A stretch of 64,000 bases of DNA from Tragulus kanchil. Lineage: Eukaryota; Chordata; Mammalia; Artiodactyla; Tragulidae. Every line of letters starts with the position of its first letter. Position 1 is the stretch's first letter. Below the pieces are notes generated by a model. That model worked only from the letters and a program-made list of their open reading frames with translations, was not told the DNA's origin and searched no databases. Of this stretch, positions 1-11,062 are shown piece after piece. Made by a program: the position numbers and the translations under genes. The stretch spans positions 69,653,001 through 69,717,000 of the forward strand of contig JAIOJX010000028.1 in NCBI GenBank assembly GCA_022376925.1. Direction: 5' to 3'.

Positions 1-574
1 ATTGTACATACTTTCTTTTCTAGAAAATGAATTAAATAAACCTGTTGTTTTTGAAAAAATGACAGCATTTGCTGTTAATAATAAGCCTTGAGCTTCCAAA
101 TGAAAAATAGATCTTAGGAAAATGTCTTGTCTCCATCAGCATTAGTCTTAAAAATCATACTTAAAGACTTTTTTTATAAAGTGGCTTGTAATAGTTTTTA
201 AAAGATGATTTTTATCATATAATGAAATAAGTAATATGTCAAAAATATATATAATTCAGTGAAGTGGTATTTTCTTAATGACCACTACATAAAATTACAA
301 AATAATACATGGTGAATGATTCACTTGAAGTTCAAACAGACCAATACATTTTAATATAACAATGTTTGAAAATCTCATTCATGTAGTTTCAGATAAGCTG
401 TTGGACCTAACCTTCAAGAAGCTTTTTTTTTTTAGTATGTTTTGTGTAATATCAAGGATTTCCAAAACTGCCTCAGAAGACTAATTAAATATATCTCCCT
501 TTTCCAAGTATATGACCTGGATTTTCTCCTTATATTTTAACCAATTAATGTCAAAATATATTGAATGCAAAAGG
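1..574. other. AT-rich DNA with no recognised feature
   Basis: No long reading frame and no repeat family that I recognise. It precedes an old L1 fragment. Confidence 0.5.
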
Positions 575-695
575 AGATGTAATCAAAATATTTGCCAACC
601 ACATCGAGGATACAGGGTTAATATACAAAATATATATTTAAAATATTAAAAGCTCATAAAGCTTTAATATATATTAAAAGCTCATAAAGCTCAAT

Positions 696-745
<50 letters not shown>

Positions 746-1215
746 TTCTAACAATTTGACTTAAATCAGTAGAAGATCTGTATATTAACATTTTTCCAAA
801 GAAGAGACACAGATGGCTGACAGGTACATGAAAATATGCTCAATATCATTAACGACAACAAGATGTCCCCTTCATTTTATATAAATGTCTATAATCAAAG
901 GGACAAGAAATACCAAGAATTCAAGAGGATAAGGAGAAAAGGGAGCAATGTGTACTGTTGATGAGAATGTAAATTTGTTCAGTCACTATAGAAAACAATG
1001 CAGAGATTTCACAAATAATTAAAAGTAGAACTATCATATGATTCAGTAATTCCACTTTTGGGTATTTATCTAAAGACCAACTCAAAAAGATTTATACACA
1101 GCCATCTTTATTACAGCATTCTTTACAATAGCCAAGAAATTAAAACAATCTTAAACTGACCATCAGTCACTGATGAATGAATGGATAAAGGAGATACATA
1201 CGCATGTATGTGCAT
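575..1215 (+). mobile_element. Old L1 fragment (ORF2 3' part)
   Basis: The DNA follows the usual L1 ORF2 C-terminal coding order, including a block at 790-850 resembling the 'fired-on small ORF2' segment (tttttccaaagaagagacac, then acaggtacatgaaaatatgctc) and a block at 1020-1190 with the 'actatcatatgattcagtaa' type sequence. It is heavily mutated with no open frame, so it is an old, dead copy. An AC microsatellite has grown inside it at 701-743, and a Bov-tA SINE ends the recognisable part. The family is recognised by sense only; the L1 subfamily is not resolved. Confidence 0.75.
701..743. repeat. (AC)n microsatellite
   Basis: About 21 uninterrupted AC units within the old L1 fragment, at a place where L1 copies normally have an A-rich run. 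Likely length-polymorphic. Confidence 0.97.
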
Positions 1216-1393
1216 GTGCTCAGACATGTCTAGCTCTTTGCAACCCCTTGTACTGTAGGCTGATGTGATCCTCTGTCCATGGGATTCTCCCGGTAATAAT
1301 ACTGGAGTGGGCTGCCACTTCCAACTCCAAGGGATCTTCCCCACCCAGGAATCCAACACTTACGTCTCCTGCATTGGCAGGTGGATTTTTTAA
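1216..1393 (-). mobile_element. Bov-tA SINE
   Basis: Minus-strand copy. The BovB-derived body comes first in the plus sequence ('tagctctttgcaacccc', 'ccatgggattctcc', 'atactggagtgg') and the tRNA-like head remnant comes last ('ctcctgcattggcaggtgg'). It is truncated at the head. A 78-residue reading frame that overlaps it is only a SINE translation. Confidence 0.88.
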
Positions 1394-1404
1394 TACTGTT
1401 CTAC

Positions 1405-1437
<33 letters not shown>
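1405..1437. repeat. (AT)n(AC)n microsatellite
   Basis: An AT run followed by a short ACAC run, directly after the Bov-tA SINE. Confidence 0.9.
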
Positions 1438-1439
<2 letters not shown>

Positions 1440-1480
1440 AGTATATGTATATATTTTTTAGTTCATGTATTTATTCCACT

Positions 1481-1693
1481 GACCTTCTCAGGTGTCACAA
1501 TGGTAAAGAATCCCTTATCAATGCAGGTGACCTAAGAGACCTGGGCTCAAGCCCTGGGTGGGGAAGATCCCTGGAGGAGGAAATGGCAGCCCACTTCAGT
1601 ATGTTGCCTGGAGAATCCTACAGACAGAGGAACCTGCTGGGCTATAGATTATGGGATCAAAAATGTCAGGCACAACTGAGATACTGAACACAC
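1481..1693 (+). mobile_element. Bov-tA SINE with target-site duplication
   Basis: Full plus-strand order: tRNA-like head ('aatggtaaagaatccc', 'ctcaagccctggg'), then body ('ggaaatggcagcccac', 'gcctggagaatcc', 'caggcacaactgag'). The 12-base duplication atttattccact lies at 1469-1480 and 1694-1705, which proves a retrotransposition event. The first local duplication begins inside this element, so a headless second copy appears at 2712-2846. Confidence 0.95.
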
Positions 1694-1884
1694 ATTTATT
1701 CCACTATTAAATCATAATTTAAAGCTATAACATCTTTCAAGTGTAAAGGAGAATTTATGTCACAGCTGTATTAATAGAACAGGCACTGGTCTAAAGTACA
1801 ACACTGAACAGGTGTTCTCTGTCTCCTGGTGGAACATATATGCATATATATACATGTACGTGTGTGTATATATCTGTATTTCTG

Positions 1885-2535
1885 TCATAAATAATTTGTG
1901 CCATTTACGACAACATGCTTGAAGATCAAAGACATTGTTCCACGTGACATAAGCTCATAGAACAGAGGAAAAATTGGGTGGTTACTAGGGGATGGAGGGT
2001 AGACAAAATGGGTAAAGGAGGTCATAAGATACAAAATTTCACGGGAATGTAATATACAGCATGATGAATGTAGTTGACAATATCATATCAAGTATTTAAA
2101 AGTTTATGGGAGGGCTTCCCTGGTTGTCCAGTGGGTAAAGAGTCCGCCTTGCAGTGCAAGGGGCACCAGTTTGATCCCTGGCCTGGGAAGATCCCACGCG
2201 TCACGGAGCGGCTGGACCAGTCTGTCCAACTACCGAGCCAGAGCTCTGGAGCGCATGCACAAAGAGCTCCTGCTCTGCAATGAGAGAGGCCACTGCAGTG
2301 GGAGGCCTACACAGGTCAAGGAATAAACATGGATGAAAATCAATAAATAAAAAACCAATACAAGAGTCTAAAAAAAAAAAAAAGTTTATGGGAGTAAATC
2401 TTAAAAGTTCTCATTACAAGAAAAAGTTTTTGTTACCATATATGGTGATGGGTATTAACTAGACTTATTGTGATAACCACTGGCAAATATATACTAATAT
2501 TGACTCAGCATGTTGTACACTATATATTGAAATGT
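1885..2535 (+). mobile_element. L1M-type 3' end interrupted by a SINE
   Basis: Blocks such as 'gggtggttactaggggatgg', 'gttgacaatatcat', 'taaatcttaaaagttctcat' and 'atggtgatgggtattaac' follow the order of old mammalian L1 (L1MA/L1MB-like) 3' untranslated regions. A CHR-type SINE interrupts it at 2113-2379. No coding potential. The same block recurs at about 3038-3688 through duplication 1. Confidence 0.7.
2113..2379 (+). mobile_element. CHR-type tRNA-derived SINE (long-tail form)
   Basis: Starts with 'gggcttccctggttgtcc', has an A-box-like 'gtccagtgggtaaag' and a B-box-like 'gtttgatccctgg', then a body with 'gagctctggagcgcatgc' and a tail 'aaacatggatgaaaatcaat' ending in a run of A. Flanked by a 15-base duplication aaaagtttatgggag (2098-2112 and 2380-2394). 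It is inserted in an older L1 3' end, which gives the relative age. The subfamily name is uncertain. Confidence 0.93.
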
Positions 2536-2711
2536 CTTAAAAAGGAAAGCAATATATATATTCCTGATGTTGAATCACAAAATTTATTAAATCTTTTTAT
2601 TGTTGTAATGACAAAGACCATTGCAGCAATCTATTTCCTTTTGATGAATGTGTAAGCCAGTTTCTTAAAATTTAAATATAAATTGTCTTTTTGAAGCTTT
2701 GGAACCTGGAG

Positions 2712-2846
2712 TGGGGAAGATCCCTGGAGGAGGAGATGGCAGCCCACTTCAGTATGTTGCCTGGAGAATCCTACAGACAGAGGAACCTGCTGGGCTATAG
2801 ATTATGGGATCAAAAATGTCAGGCACAACTGAGATACTGAACACAC
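2712..2846 (+). mobile_element. Bov-tA SINE, headless duplicate
   Basis: Duplicate of the body of the 1481-1693 element; the tRNA-like head is missing because the duplication starts inside the element. Not an independent insertion. Confidence 0.9.
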
Positions 2847-3265
2847 ATTTATTCCACTATTAAATCATAATTTAAAGCTATAACATCTTTCAAGTGTAAA
2901 GGAGAATTTATGTCACAGCTGTATTAATAGAACAGGCACTGGTCTAAAGTACAACACTGAACAGGTGTTCTCTGTCTCCTGGTGGAACATATATGCATAT
3001 ATATACATGTACGTGTGTGTATATATCTGTATTTCTGTCATAAATAATTTGTGCCATTTACGACAACATGCTTGAAGATCAAAGACATTGTTCCACGTGA
3101 CATAAGCTCATAGAACAGAGGAAAAATTGGGTGGTTACTAGGGGATGGAGGGTAGACAAAATGGGTAAAGGAGGTCATAAGATACAAAATTTCACGGGAA
3201 TGTAATATACAGCATGATGAATGTAGTTGACAATATCATATCAAGTATTTAAAAGTTTATGGGAG

Positions 3266-3533
3266 GGCTTCCCTGGTTGTCCAGTGGGTAAAGAGTCCGC
3301 CTTGCAGTGCAAGGGGCACCAGTTTGATCCCTGGCCTGGGAAGATCCCACGCGTCACGGAGCGGCTGGACCAGTCTGTCCAACTACCGAGCCAGAGCTCT
3401 GGAGCGCATGCACAAAGAGCTCCTGCTCTGCAATGAGAGAGGCCACTGCAGTGGGAGGCCTACACAGGTCAAGGAATAAACATGGATGAAAATCAATAAA
3501 TAAAAAACCAATACAAGAGTCTAAAAAAAAAAA
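3266..3533 (+). mobile_element. CHR-type SINE, duplicate of 2113-2379
   Basis: Same insertion, same flanks, same target-site duplication as the copy 1153 bases upstream; the A tail is one base longer. Should not be counted as a separate insertion. Confidence 0.93.
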
Positions 3534-3904
3534 AAAGTTTATGGGAGTAAATCTTAAAAGTTCTCATTACAAGAAAAAGTTTTTGTTACCATATATGGTG
3601 ATGGGTATTAACTAGACTTATTGTGATAACCACTGGCAAATATATACTAATATTGACTCAGCATGTTGTACACTATATATTGAAATGTCTTAAAAAGGAA
3701 AGCAATATATATATTCCTGATGTTGAATCACAAAATTTATTAAATCTTTTTATTGTTGTAATGACAAAGACCATTGCAGCAATCTATTTCCTTTTTGATG
3801 AATGTGTGTAAGCCAGTTTCTTAAAATTTAATATAATGGAGAAACATAATCACAGAAATTCTTGCTCTTTCTTGAATTGCTTTGGTGGAATTTCACTCCA
3901 AAGA

Positions 3905-4275
3905 CTGTAATATTTCTTTCCTTATCTGGAATAGTCTTCCCGTAGCTAAATATATGACCCTTTCCTCCCTTTAAACTTTTGGCTCAAATACTACATCAGT
4001 AAGAACTTTCCTAATTAGCACATTTAAAATAGCTAACAATCCTTCCCATTCTTGTGAATCCAATTTCCTCTCCTGCTTCAGATTTCTTCATGACACTCAT
4101 TGCCATTCCACATACTTTCTGTTTTATTATGTATTCTGTTACAGTCTTTCTAACTCTGCTACGGTTTCAATTCTATGAGGGGTAGAATCTTTTTCCCATT
4201 TACTCACTGAAGTATTCTGATAGTAATACAGTATTTGGCACATTAAAATATTAAATAAATATTTATTGAAGCTTT
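3905..4275 (+). mobile_element. L2 LINE 3' end
   Basis: Contains the typical L2 order: 'ctggaatagtcttccc', 'ggctcaaatactacatcag', then the end 'gtatttggcacatt' and 'aaataaatatttattgaa'. Diverged and non-coding. Confidence 0.72.
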
Positions 4276-4869
4276 CCAAGGGTAGCTGTATATCAAGAAA
4301 AGAAAGAAAAATGGAAAGAAGCTGCATGGTTCTTTGCTCACATTGACCAAGTGGGTAATTCATTCCATCATTTTGGGAAAGCTAAGGTGGTCAGGCAAAA
4401 TCCTGGAATGTTTAGAGCAAAATCCCACTTCACAGAAGCTGGTAGAGTTTGAAGGCTCATTTCTCTCACATTCTCCATCTCTCTGTTTTATTAACCCATT
4501 AGGCTTCATGATTAATATCATAGCCAACCTGGGTTGTTCACTTTCAGAATCTGGTAAAAAATGCAGTTGTGGAATATCAGCTTATATATGAACTCAGCTT
4601 TCTGGCAAATTCTCTAACTGAAGTAAAGGTAAAACCAGAGAATTATATATTAACATTCTCAAATATTCAAAATGTCACAAAATAGATCCTACAAGCTCAC
4701 TTTTTCAGAAATAAGCCTCACTCACTGTGTTGTTTATAGCTGATAACTTTATACATGTTTATAATAAAACCATGGATGCATTTTCCCAATCCAGAGCAAA
4801 TTAGAAGCAGCCTAGTTGAAAGAGAATAGCTGGTATAGATCAATAAACTCATTAAAGGTAACAATACAC
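4276..4869. other. Unannotated DNA
   Basis: Only short chance frames (for example 85 codons at 4334-4591, with no recognisable domain and no duplicate). I see no repeat family that I can support. Confidence 0.4.
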
Positions 4870-5060
4870 TGTTCCTTGCTTTGTGTGTCTCTACTCTACC
4901 TTGTAATTATTTCCTACAACAGTTATTATATTTGCTTATGTACTTGTTCTCTGCCTTAGACTGAGAGTTCCTTCAGTGCAAAGGTGTATCCATTTTGCCA
5001 TAGTATACCCTCATGCTTAGCCAGCTGTCTGTCAAATGGTTTGCAATATATATTACTAAG
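4870..5060 (+). mobile_element. Probable L2 LINE 3' fragment
   Basis: The stretch 'cttgttctctgccttagactgagagttcc' (read in pieces around 4945-4975) and 'agctgtctgtcaaatggt' resemble the L2 3' end ('...actagactgtgagctcc', '...tgcctggcacata'). Weak, and no target-site duplication is visible. Confidence 0.45.
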
Positions 5061-7463
5061 TAAGTTTGAAGTTAATTGAGCATATTTAAACTGTTCATTG
5101 ATAACTGTCTCTACACAGAGGCAAGCTGATTGAACCTGACCCAGTAAGAATTACCTCATCAGAGCTGGTCACAAAGGGATCTGCTGGTGGTTTGTTTCAG
5201 CAGAACCAAAGCACCTTGAAAAGTTGATCAAGGGACAGATGGGAGAGAAGCTATCATCTTCCATCACTGAAATAGTTTGTGTCCATATCCTTACACATTA
5301 AGTATTAAAAAAAAAAGTTTTATTCTTTACAAATAAGTATGTGACATACTGGATGGCCCATTTCCCTTTCTGAATGTATGAGACAGAAGAGCAGCATTGA
5401 CAATGTTTCATCTTCTCTGAGAACTGAACATGAGATTGTTACAGTTTGAGTTTTTTAGAGGAAACACTGAGTTTAGTATGCAGGCTATTTTTAGGGGTTG
5501 AGAAATGAAGAACAGATAGAGAAGAAGTAGAATTAGGGAGCAGAAATCAAGTTGCGATGGGTTCTTATGAAGCAATAATAGCCAAAACAACAGGGAGCTC
5601 TGGGGCAAATAATTTGTATTTAAAATAGCTAATTTGGAATTAAGTGACCAATGACTTCAGATCCTGTTTTGATCATTATTTGCCATGGACCATTCTGAGA
5701 ACGACCTGGCTTAAATTAAGTAAAGTGGCTTTCTTTACGTGCATTACAAAAAAAAAAAAAAGTGAAAGAGTTTATTGCTCCAAGTTGGAGGGAAAACCTC
5801 ATATACAAATCTTATTCTAGTAGAGCCTTATAGAGAAACAAACAAACAAACATAAATATGATATAAAAACATTTCCTTGACAGATAAAACTCTTCTCTCT
5901 TTTAAATATCACACACTTGCACAAATTAACTGCAATTGCTCATTCATTCCTAAATGCAATCCTGGTTGAAATTAAGAGCAGTCTGCCTCCAAATGATAAC
6001 TTGTTTCAATTGTTATTTTCTTCCAAAAGAAACGTTGATAAGAGCTCCTTATTCATGTTTGTTTTAAATTTTTATGAAAGTGCAAATACTAAATATAGCA
6101 CTATTTTTTACAAAAGCCAAATACAGTACAATAATTATCTTGTAGCCTCTGTTTCTTTCTAGCCTTTTAGAGATTGTTGATAATCTTTTGTTTTATAATA
6201 TTAGAGAAATTTAATGAATGTATATGGCTGCAGATGTTAGACAATTACTGCTGCAGTGAGAATCAGATGCATTAGACAAATTTTGCTTTTTTTTTATTGT
6301 CAACTGGAAATGCTATTATTTCACAGAATAATGTGACTATATAAATTCAATTGATTACTTTTTAAAAAGAAAAATAAACTTTCTTGATTTGATAAGAAAG
6401 GTAGGAGTTTCAACAAGAAAATAGAATGTTTCAGGTAGGATGTAAAAAATGAATTCATATTTAATAATTTTGACCTTCAACATTGAAAAATATTTAAATA
6501 GTATAATTATAAACAAAACATCTATTTATATGTATTGAAATGTTAAGCTCAAACTTTTAACTTTGCACTTATTTATATAAGTTGGATGAGATATAATTAG
6601 TCAGAATTAGCCAAATTATAATTTAATGTGAGGGTGAGAATTAGCCACTAGAAGCTATTATTGCATACTGCCTGGCATCCATTCTGATAGGTCTATGCAC
6701 GTACTACTACTTACTATCTATATAGAATGTTATGTGGTTTACAGAATTTGCTAGAAATATGCTTGAGTCTTCCATACTGAATTCCTTCTGTGTCTGCTAT
6801 ATATTGTAATAATATTAATATTGATTAAGTATGTACCAAAGAAATGGCTTTTAGGTAAATGTGTTTAGTATGATACTGTGGAATAAAGAATAAATACTTT
6901 AAGCTAAACTTATGTGAATTTTAAAAATTATTTGATATCAATTGGATCTTCATGTACTATCAAACTGAATAGCTAATTTCCCCAGATTAATTGCCATGCT
7001 TTCTTGTTTTTCTGTATTTTTTCATGCCATTTGTTTTGTGTGCACTGAGCTGCTCAACTATCTGCTTTTTCTCTACATTTCTAATCTTAATTATTCTTTG
7101 AAAACCAACAGAAATGCTACTTATTTTATTAATATTTTCTGAGCCTTCAGCTGATGCTCTCTTACAACTGTGAACATTCAACCCACTTGCACTTTTGTAC
7201 TACCCACTTTATACTAAATAATTTTTGTAATAGTCATCTTTCTTTCCAAAATACAATCCCCATACTGACACAAACAGTTTATTTCCTGATTTTCTCACCT
7301 ACACAGCAACAGCTTAATGCCCCGTATAAGCACCTAATGAATATTTATTGGAGCAATATATTTATTACCCACAGGTGTTGAAAGATATTCTGATATATGA
7401 CCTGAAATTTGTATTCATATTCATTTTTATAAAGCACTATAGCCTAAACTCATTTGTTTATAT
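5061..7463. other. AT-rich single-copy DNA
   Basis: About 2.4 kb with no repeat that I can name and no frame longer than about 80 codons. Homopolymer runs occur at 5307-5316 and 5749-5761. No gene call is justified. Confidence 0.45.
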
Positions 7464-9618
7464 ACAGTCTTACCTTGTGTAAACTTACCAGTGATTAGAT
7501 TTTATGTAAAAGAGAAGTATTACGTGCATCTACATACATTTGGCACATAATAGACATATGTACAATCCCAATGCCTGTGTTGTTATATTTAGAGTAATAA
7601 TTAATTAATCCAATGGACAATCACAAATATTTCTTAATACCATGTATATAAGTAATAAAATATACTATTGTCTTGAAATCACTACATTTAAAATTTTTGA
7701 CAATAAAATACAAAACCAAACATATTACATATATTAACCCCATTTATAGTAGAATATAGTCCATATGACTTCTGCATCATAAGAAATATTTGATTATCAT
7801 ATTTGTGAACTAATAAAAGTGAAAGATTAGTACAATTGTGAATGTCTAGAAAGTTGGGAATCAATGGAAAAATGCGCTCTAATGAAAACACAAACTATAG
7901 CAGCAGAGTTCTTTCTATATCTGGGGATGCAGAGACATTTCCTAGACTAAAATTCATGCACATTATTACTATTTTGATTTACAGAACTCATCTATTTCCC
8001 AGGCCCCAGGCACATGTAGTACAAGAACACCAATTTAATTAAGATAACATTTGAAATTCAGAAGCCAGGTTGGTCCCTTAAACATGAATAAGTTCTAGTT
8101 AAATAGATGTGATATATCAATTTCTGAAGGTTAAGAATTGTAAATGAACTGCAAATAACTAGGCATAGGATGAAAAAATCATTGTTTTCAAAGTGCTTCC
8201 CAACATTTTTATGGAGGAAGTTTCTTCTTTCTCTCAAATAGGGTGTATCAGAAGCTTAACACATATAGTAAAACTACCTATCTACAACCATCAATAATAA
8301 AGAATGCTTGAATATATAATATTCATTAAATTATTTATTTACCCCTTGGGTATAGCAACAAGATATCATAATTCATGCATGTGTGTTCAGTCCCTGCCTG
8401 ACTCCTTGAGACCCTCTGGACCATAGCCTGACTGGTCCTCAGCCCATTGGATTCTCCAGGCAATAATTCTGAAATGGGTTTCCATCCCCTCTTCCTGAGG
8501 ATCTTTCTGACACAGGGATTCAACCAGTGTCTTTTTGTTAAATTTTTAACAGTCTTACCTTGTGTAAACTTACCAGTGATTAGATTTTATGTAAAAGAGA
8601 AGTATTACGTGCATCTACATACATTTGGCACATAATAGACATATGTACAATCCCAATGCCTGTGTTGTTATATTTAGAGTAATAATTAATTAATCCAATG
8701 GACAATCACAAATATTTCTTAATACCATGTATATAAGTAATAAAATATACTATTGTCTTGAAATCACTACATTTAAAATTTTTGACAATAAAATACAAAA
8801 CCAAACATATTACATATATTAACCCCATTTATAGTAGAATATAGTCCATATGACTTCTGCATCATAAGAAATATTTGATTATCATATTTGTGAACTAATA
8901 AAAGTGAAAGATTAGTACAATTGTGAATGTCTAGAAAGTTGGGAATCAATGGAAAAATGCGCTCTAATGAAAACACAAACTATAGCAGCAGAGTTCTTTC
9001 TATATCTGGGGATGCAGAGACATTTCCTAGACTAAAATTCATGCACATTATTACTATTTTGATTTACAGAACTCATCTATTTCCCAGGCCCCCAGGCACA
9101 TGTAGTACAAGAACACCAATTTAATTAAGATAACATTTGAAATTCAGAAGCCAGGTTGGTCCCTTAAACATGAATAAGTTCTAGTTAAATAGATGTGATA
9201 TATCAATTTCTGAAGGTTAAGAATTGTAAATGAACTGCAAATAACTAGGCATAGGATGAAAAAATCATTGTTTTCAAAGTGCTTCCCAACATTTTTATGG
9301 AGGAAGTTTCTTCTTTCTCTCAAATAGGGTGTATCAGAAGCTTAACACATATAGTAAAACTACCTATCTACAACCATCAATAATAAAGAATGCTTGAGTA
9401 TATAATATTCATTAAATTATTTATTTACCCCTTGGGTATAGCAACAAGATATCATAATTCATGCATGTGTGTTCAGTCCCTGCCTGACTCCTTGAGACCC
9501 TCTGGACCATAGCCTGACTGGTCCTCAGCCCATTGGATTCTCCAGGCAATAATTCTGAAATGGGTTTCCATCCCCTCTTCCTGAGGATCTTTCTGACACA
9601 GGGATTCAACCAGTGTCT
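7464..9618 (+). repeat. Local tandem duplication 2 (7464-8532 / 8549-9618)
   Basis: Offset 1085-1086. The first copy stops within a minus-strand Bov-tA SINE and the second runs on through the complete SINE. The 16 bases between (8533-8548) are T/A-rich filler. Differences include one added C near 9090 and an A/G change (cttgaatata / cttgagtata). Confidence 0.97.
8372..8532 (-). mobile_element. Bov-tA SINE, cut off by a duplication junction
   Basis: Identical to the first 160 bases of the complete element at 9466-9676, then abruptly replaced by filler. The missing tRNA-like head is an effect of the junction. Confidence 0.9.
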
Positions 9619-9676
9619 CTTAAGTCTCCTGCATTAGCAGGCAGGTTCTTTACCAGTAGGGCCACCTGGGAAGTCC
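9466..9676 (-). mobile_element. Bov-tA SINE, complete, with target-site duplication
   Basis: Minus strand: body first ('ccctgcctgactccttgag', 'cattggattctccagg'), head last ('ctcctgcattagcaggcagg', 'ccacctgggaagtcc'). Flanked by aattcatgca at 9456-9465 and 9677-9686. This is the complete version of the elements also seen at 8372 and 10548. Confidence 0.94.
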
Positions 9677-9686
9677 AATTCATGCA

Positions 9687-10345
9687 TAATTTATTACAAA
9701 CTGTTGTTCAGAATATGAATTAGCATTCATTAAAATATTTTAGATTCAGAAGTTACAGTTTTACATACAATAGTTCTGTAATCTGTAAGATATGAACTAC
9801 GGTTAAGAAAATTGATACTAATGACTCTTAATTTTAAAAGTTCAAATGAAATCTTCTGATAAAACACACAGCCTGTAACAAATCTTTTCCAAAAAGAAAT
9901 ATTAAATAATATTTGAAAATATCTCTAGGAAATACATCCAAAATACTATTAGTGAAATTTGGTACACATTATAAAAGTTAAAACGCCAGAGTGGAGTTAA
10001 GACTTAATAGGAAACATAAGATTATTTTAATGTATTTTGTTATGTGGCAAGGACAATTTTGAAGGAGGATAATCAACAATAAGCATGTAAATTAATACAA
10101 AAAATCATTTATATGAAATATTTTATATAAGTATTATGTTTACATTACTAAGCAGATGTATTAAAATATGAAACATACTAGATTATGATTTTATTTACCA
10201 GTCAAATCTAAAATCAAACACTCATAACCTAATTCAAAACTTTATTATTAATATTCTTAATGGGTTATCATTAAGCAAATCCCCCTAACTTGGATGCTGT
10301 TGATAATGGGGAAGCTATGCATGTGTGAGGAGATAGGGTATAAGA
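9687..10345. other. AT-rich single-copy DNA
   Basis: No gene or repeat recognised. The same sequence recurs at 10769-11428 through duplication 3, and its last third a third time from 12216. Confidence 0.5.
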
Positions 10346-10547
10346 AACTGCAAATAACTAGGCATAGGAAAAAATTTTTTAATTAATTTTTCTTCTTTCT
10401 CTCAAATAGGGTGTATCAGAAGCTTAACACATATAGTAAAACTACCTATCTACAACCATCAATAATAAAGAATGCTTGAATATATAATATTCATTAAATT
10501 ATTTATTTACCCCTTGGGTATAGCAACAAGATATCATAATTCATGCA

Positions 10548-10758
10548 TGTGTGTTCAGTCCCTGCCTGACTCCTTGAGACCCTCTGGACCATAGCCTGAC
10601 TGGTCCTCAGCCCATTGGATTCTCCAGGCAATAATTCTGAAATGGGTTTCCATCCCCTCTTCCTGAGGATCTTTCTGACACAGGGATTCAACCAGTGTCT
10701 CTTAAGTCTCCTGCATTAGCAGGCAGGTTCTTTACCAGTAGGGCCACCTGGGAAGTCC
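10548..10758 (-). mobile_element. Bov-tA SINE, duplicate of 9466-9676
   Basis: Same element, same flanks and target-site duplication, at an offset of 1082. Not an independent insertion. Confidence 0.93.
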
Positions 10759-11062
10759 AATTCATGCATAATTTATTACAAACTGTTGTTCAGAATATGA
10801 ATTAGCATTCATTAAAATATTTTAGATTCAGAAGTTACAGTTTTACATACAATAGTTCTGTAATCTGTAAGATATGAACTACGGTTAAGAAAATTGATAC
10901 TAATGACTCTTAATTTTAAAAGTTCAAATGAAATCTTCTGATAAAACACACAGCCTGTAACAAATTTTTTCCCAAAAAAGAAATATTAAATAATATTTGA
11001 AAATATCTCTAGGAAATACATCCAAAATACTATTAGTGAAATTTGGTACACATTATAAAAGT

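Larger units (their letters stand above)
1559..3836 (+). repeat. Local tandem duplication 1 (1559-2681 / 2712-3836)
   Basis: Two near-identical copies at an offset of 1153. The second copy starts in the middle of the 1481-1693 SINE and carries small differences (one extra A in an A-run, aaatggc/agatggc). About 30 bases between the copies (2682-2711) match neither cleanly. Judged to be an unmerged contig overlap rather than biology. Confidence 0.96.
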
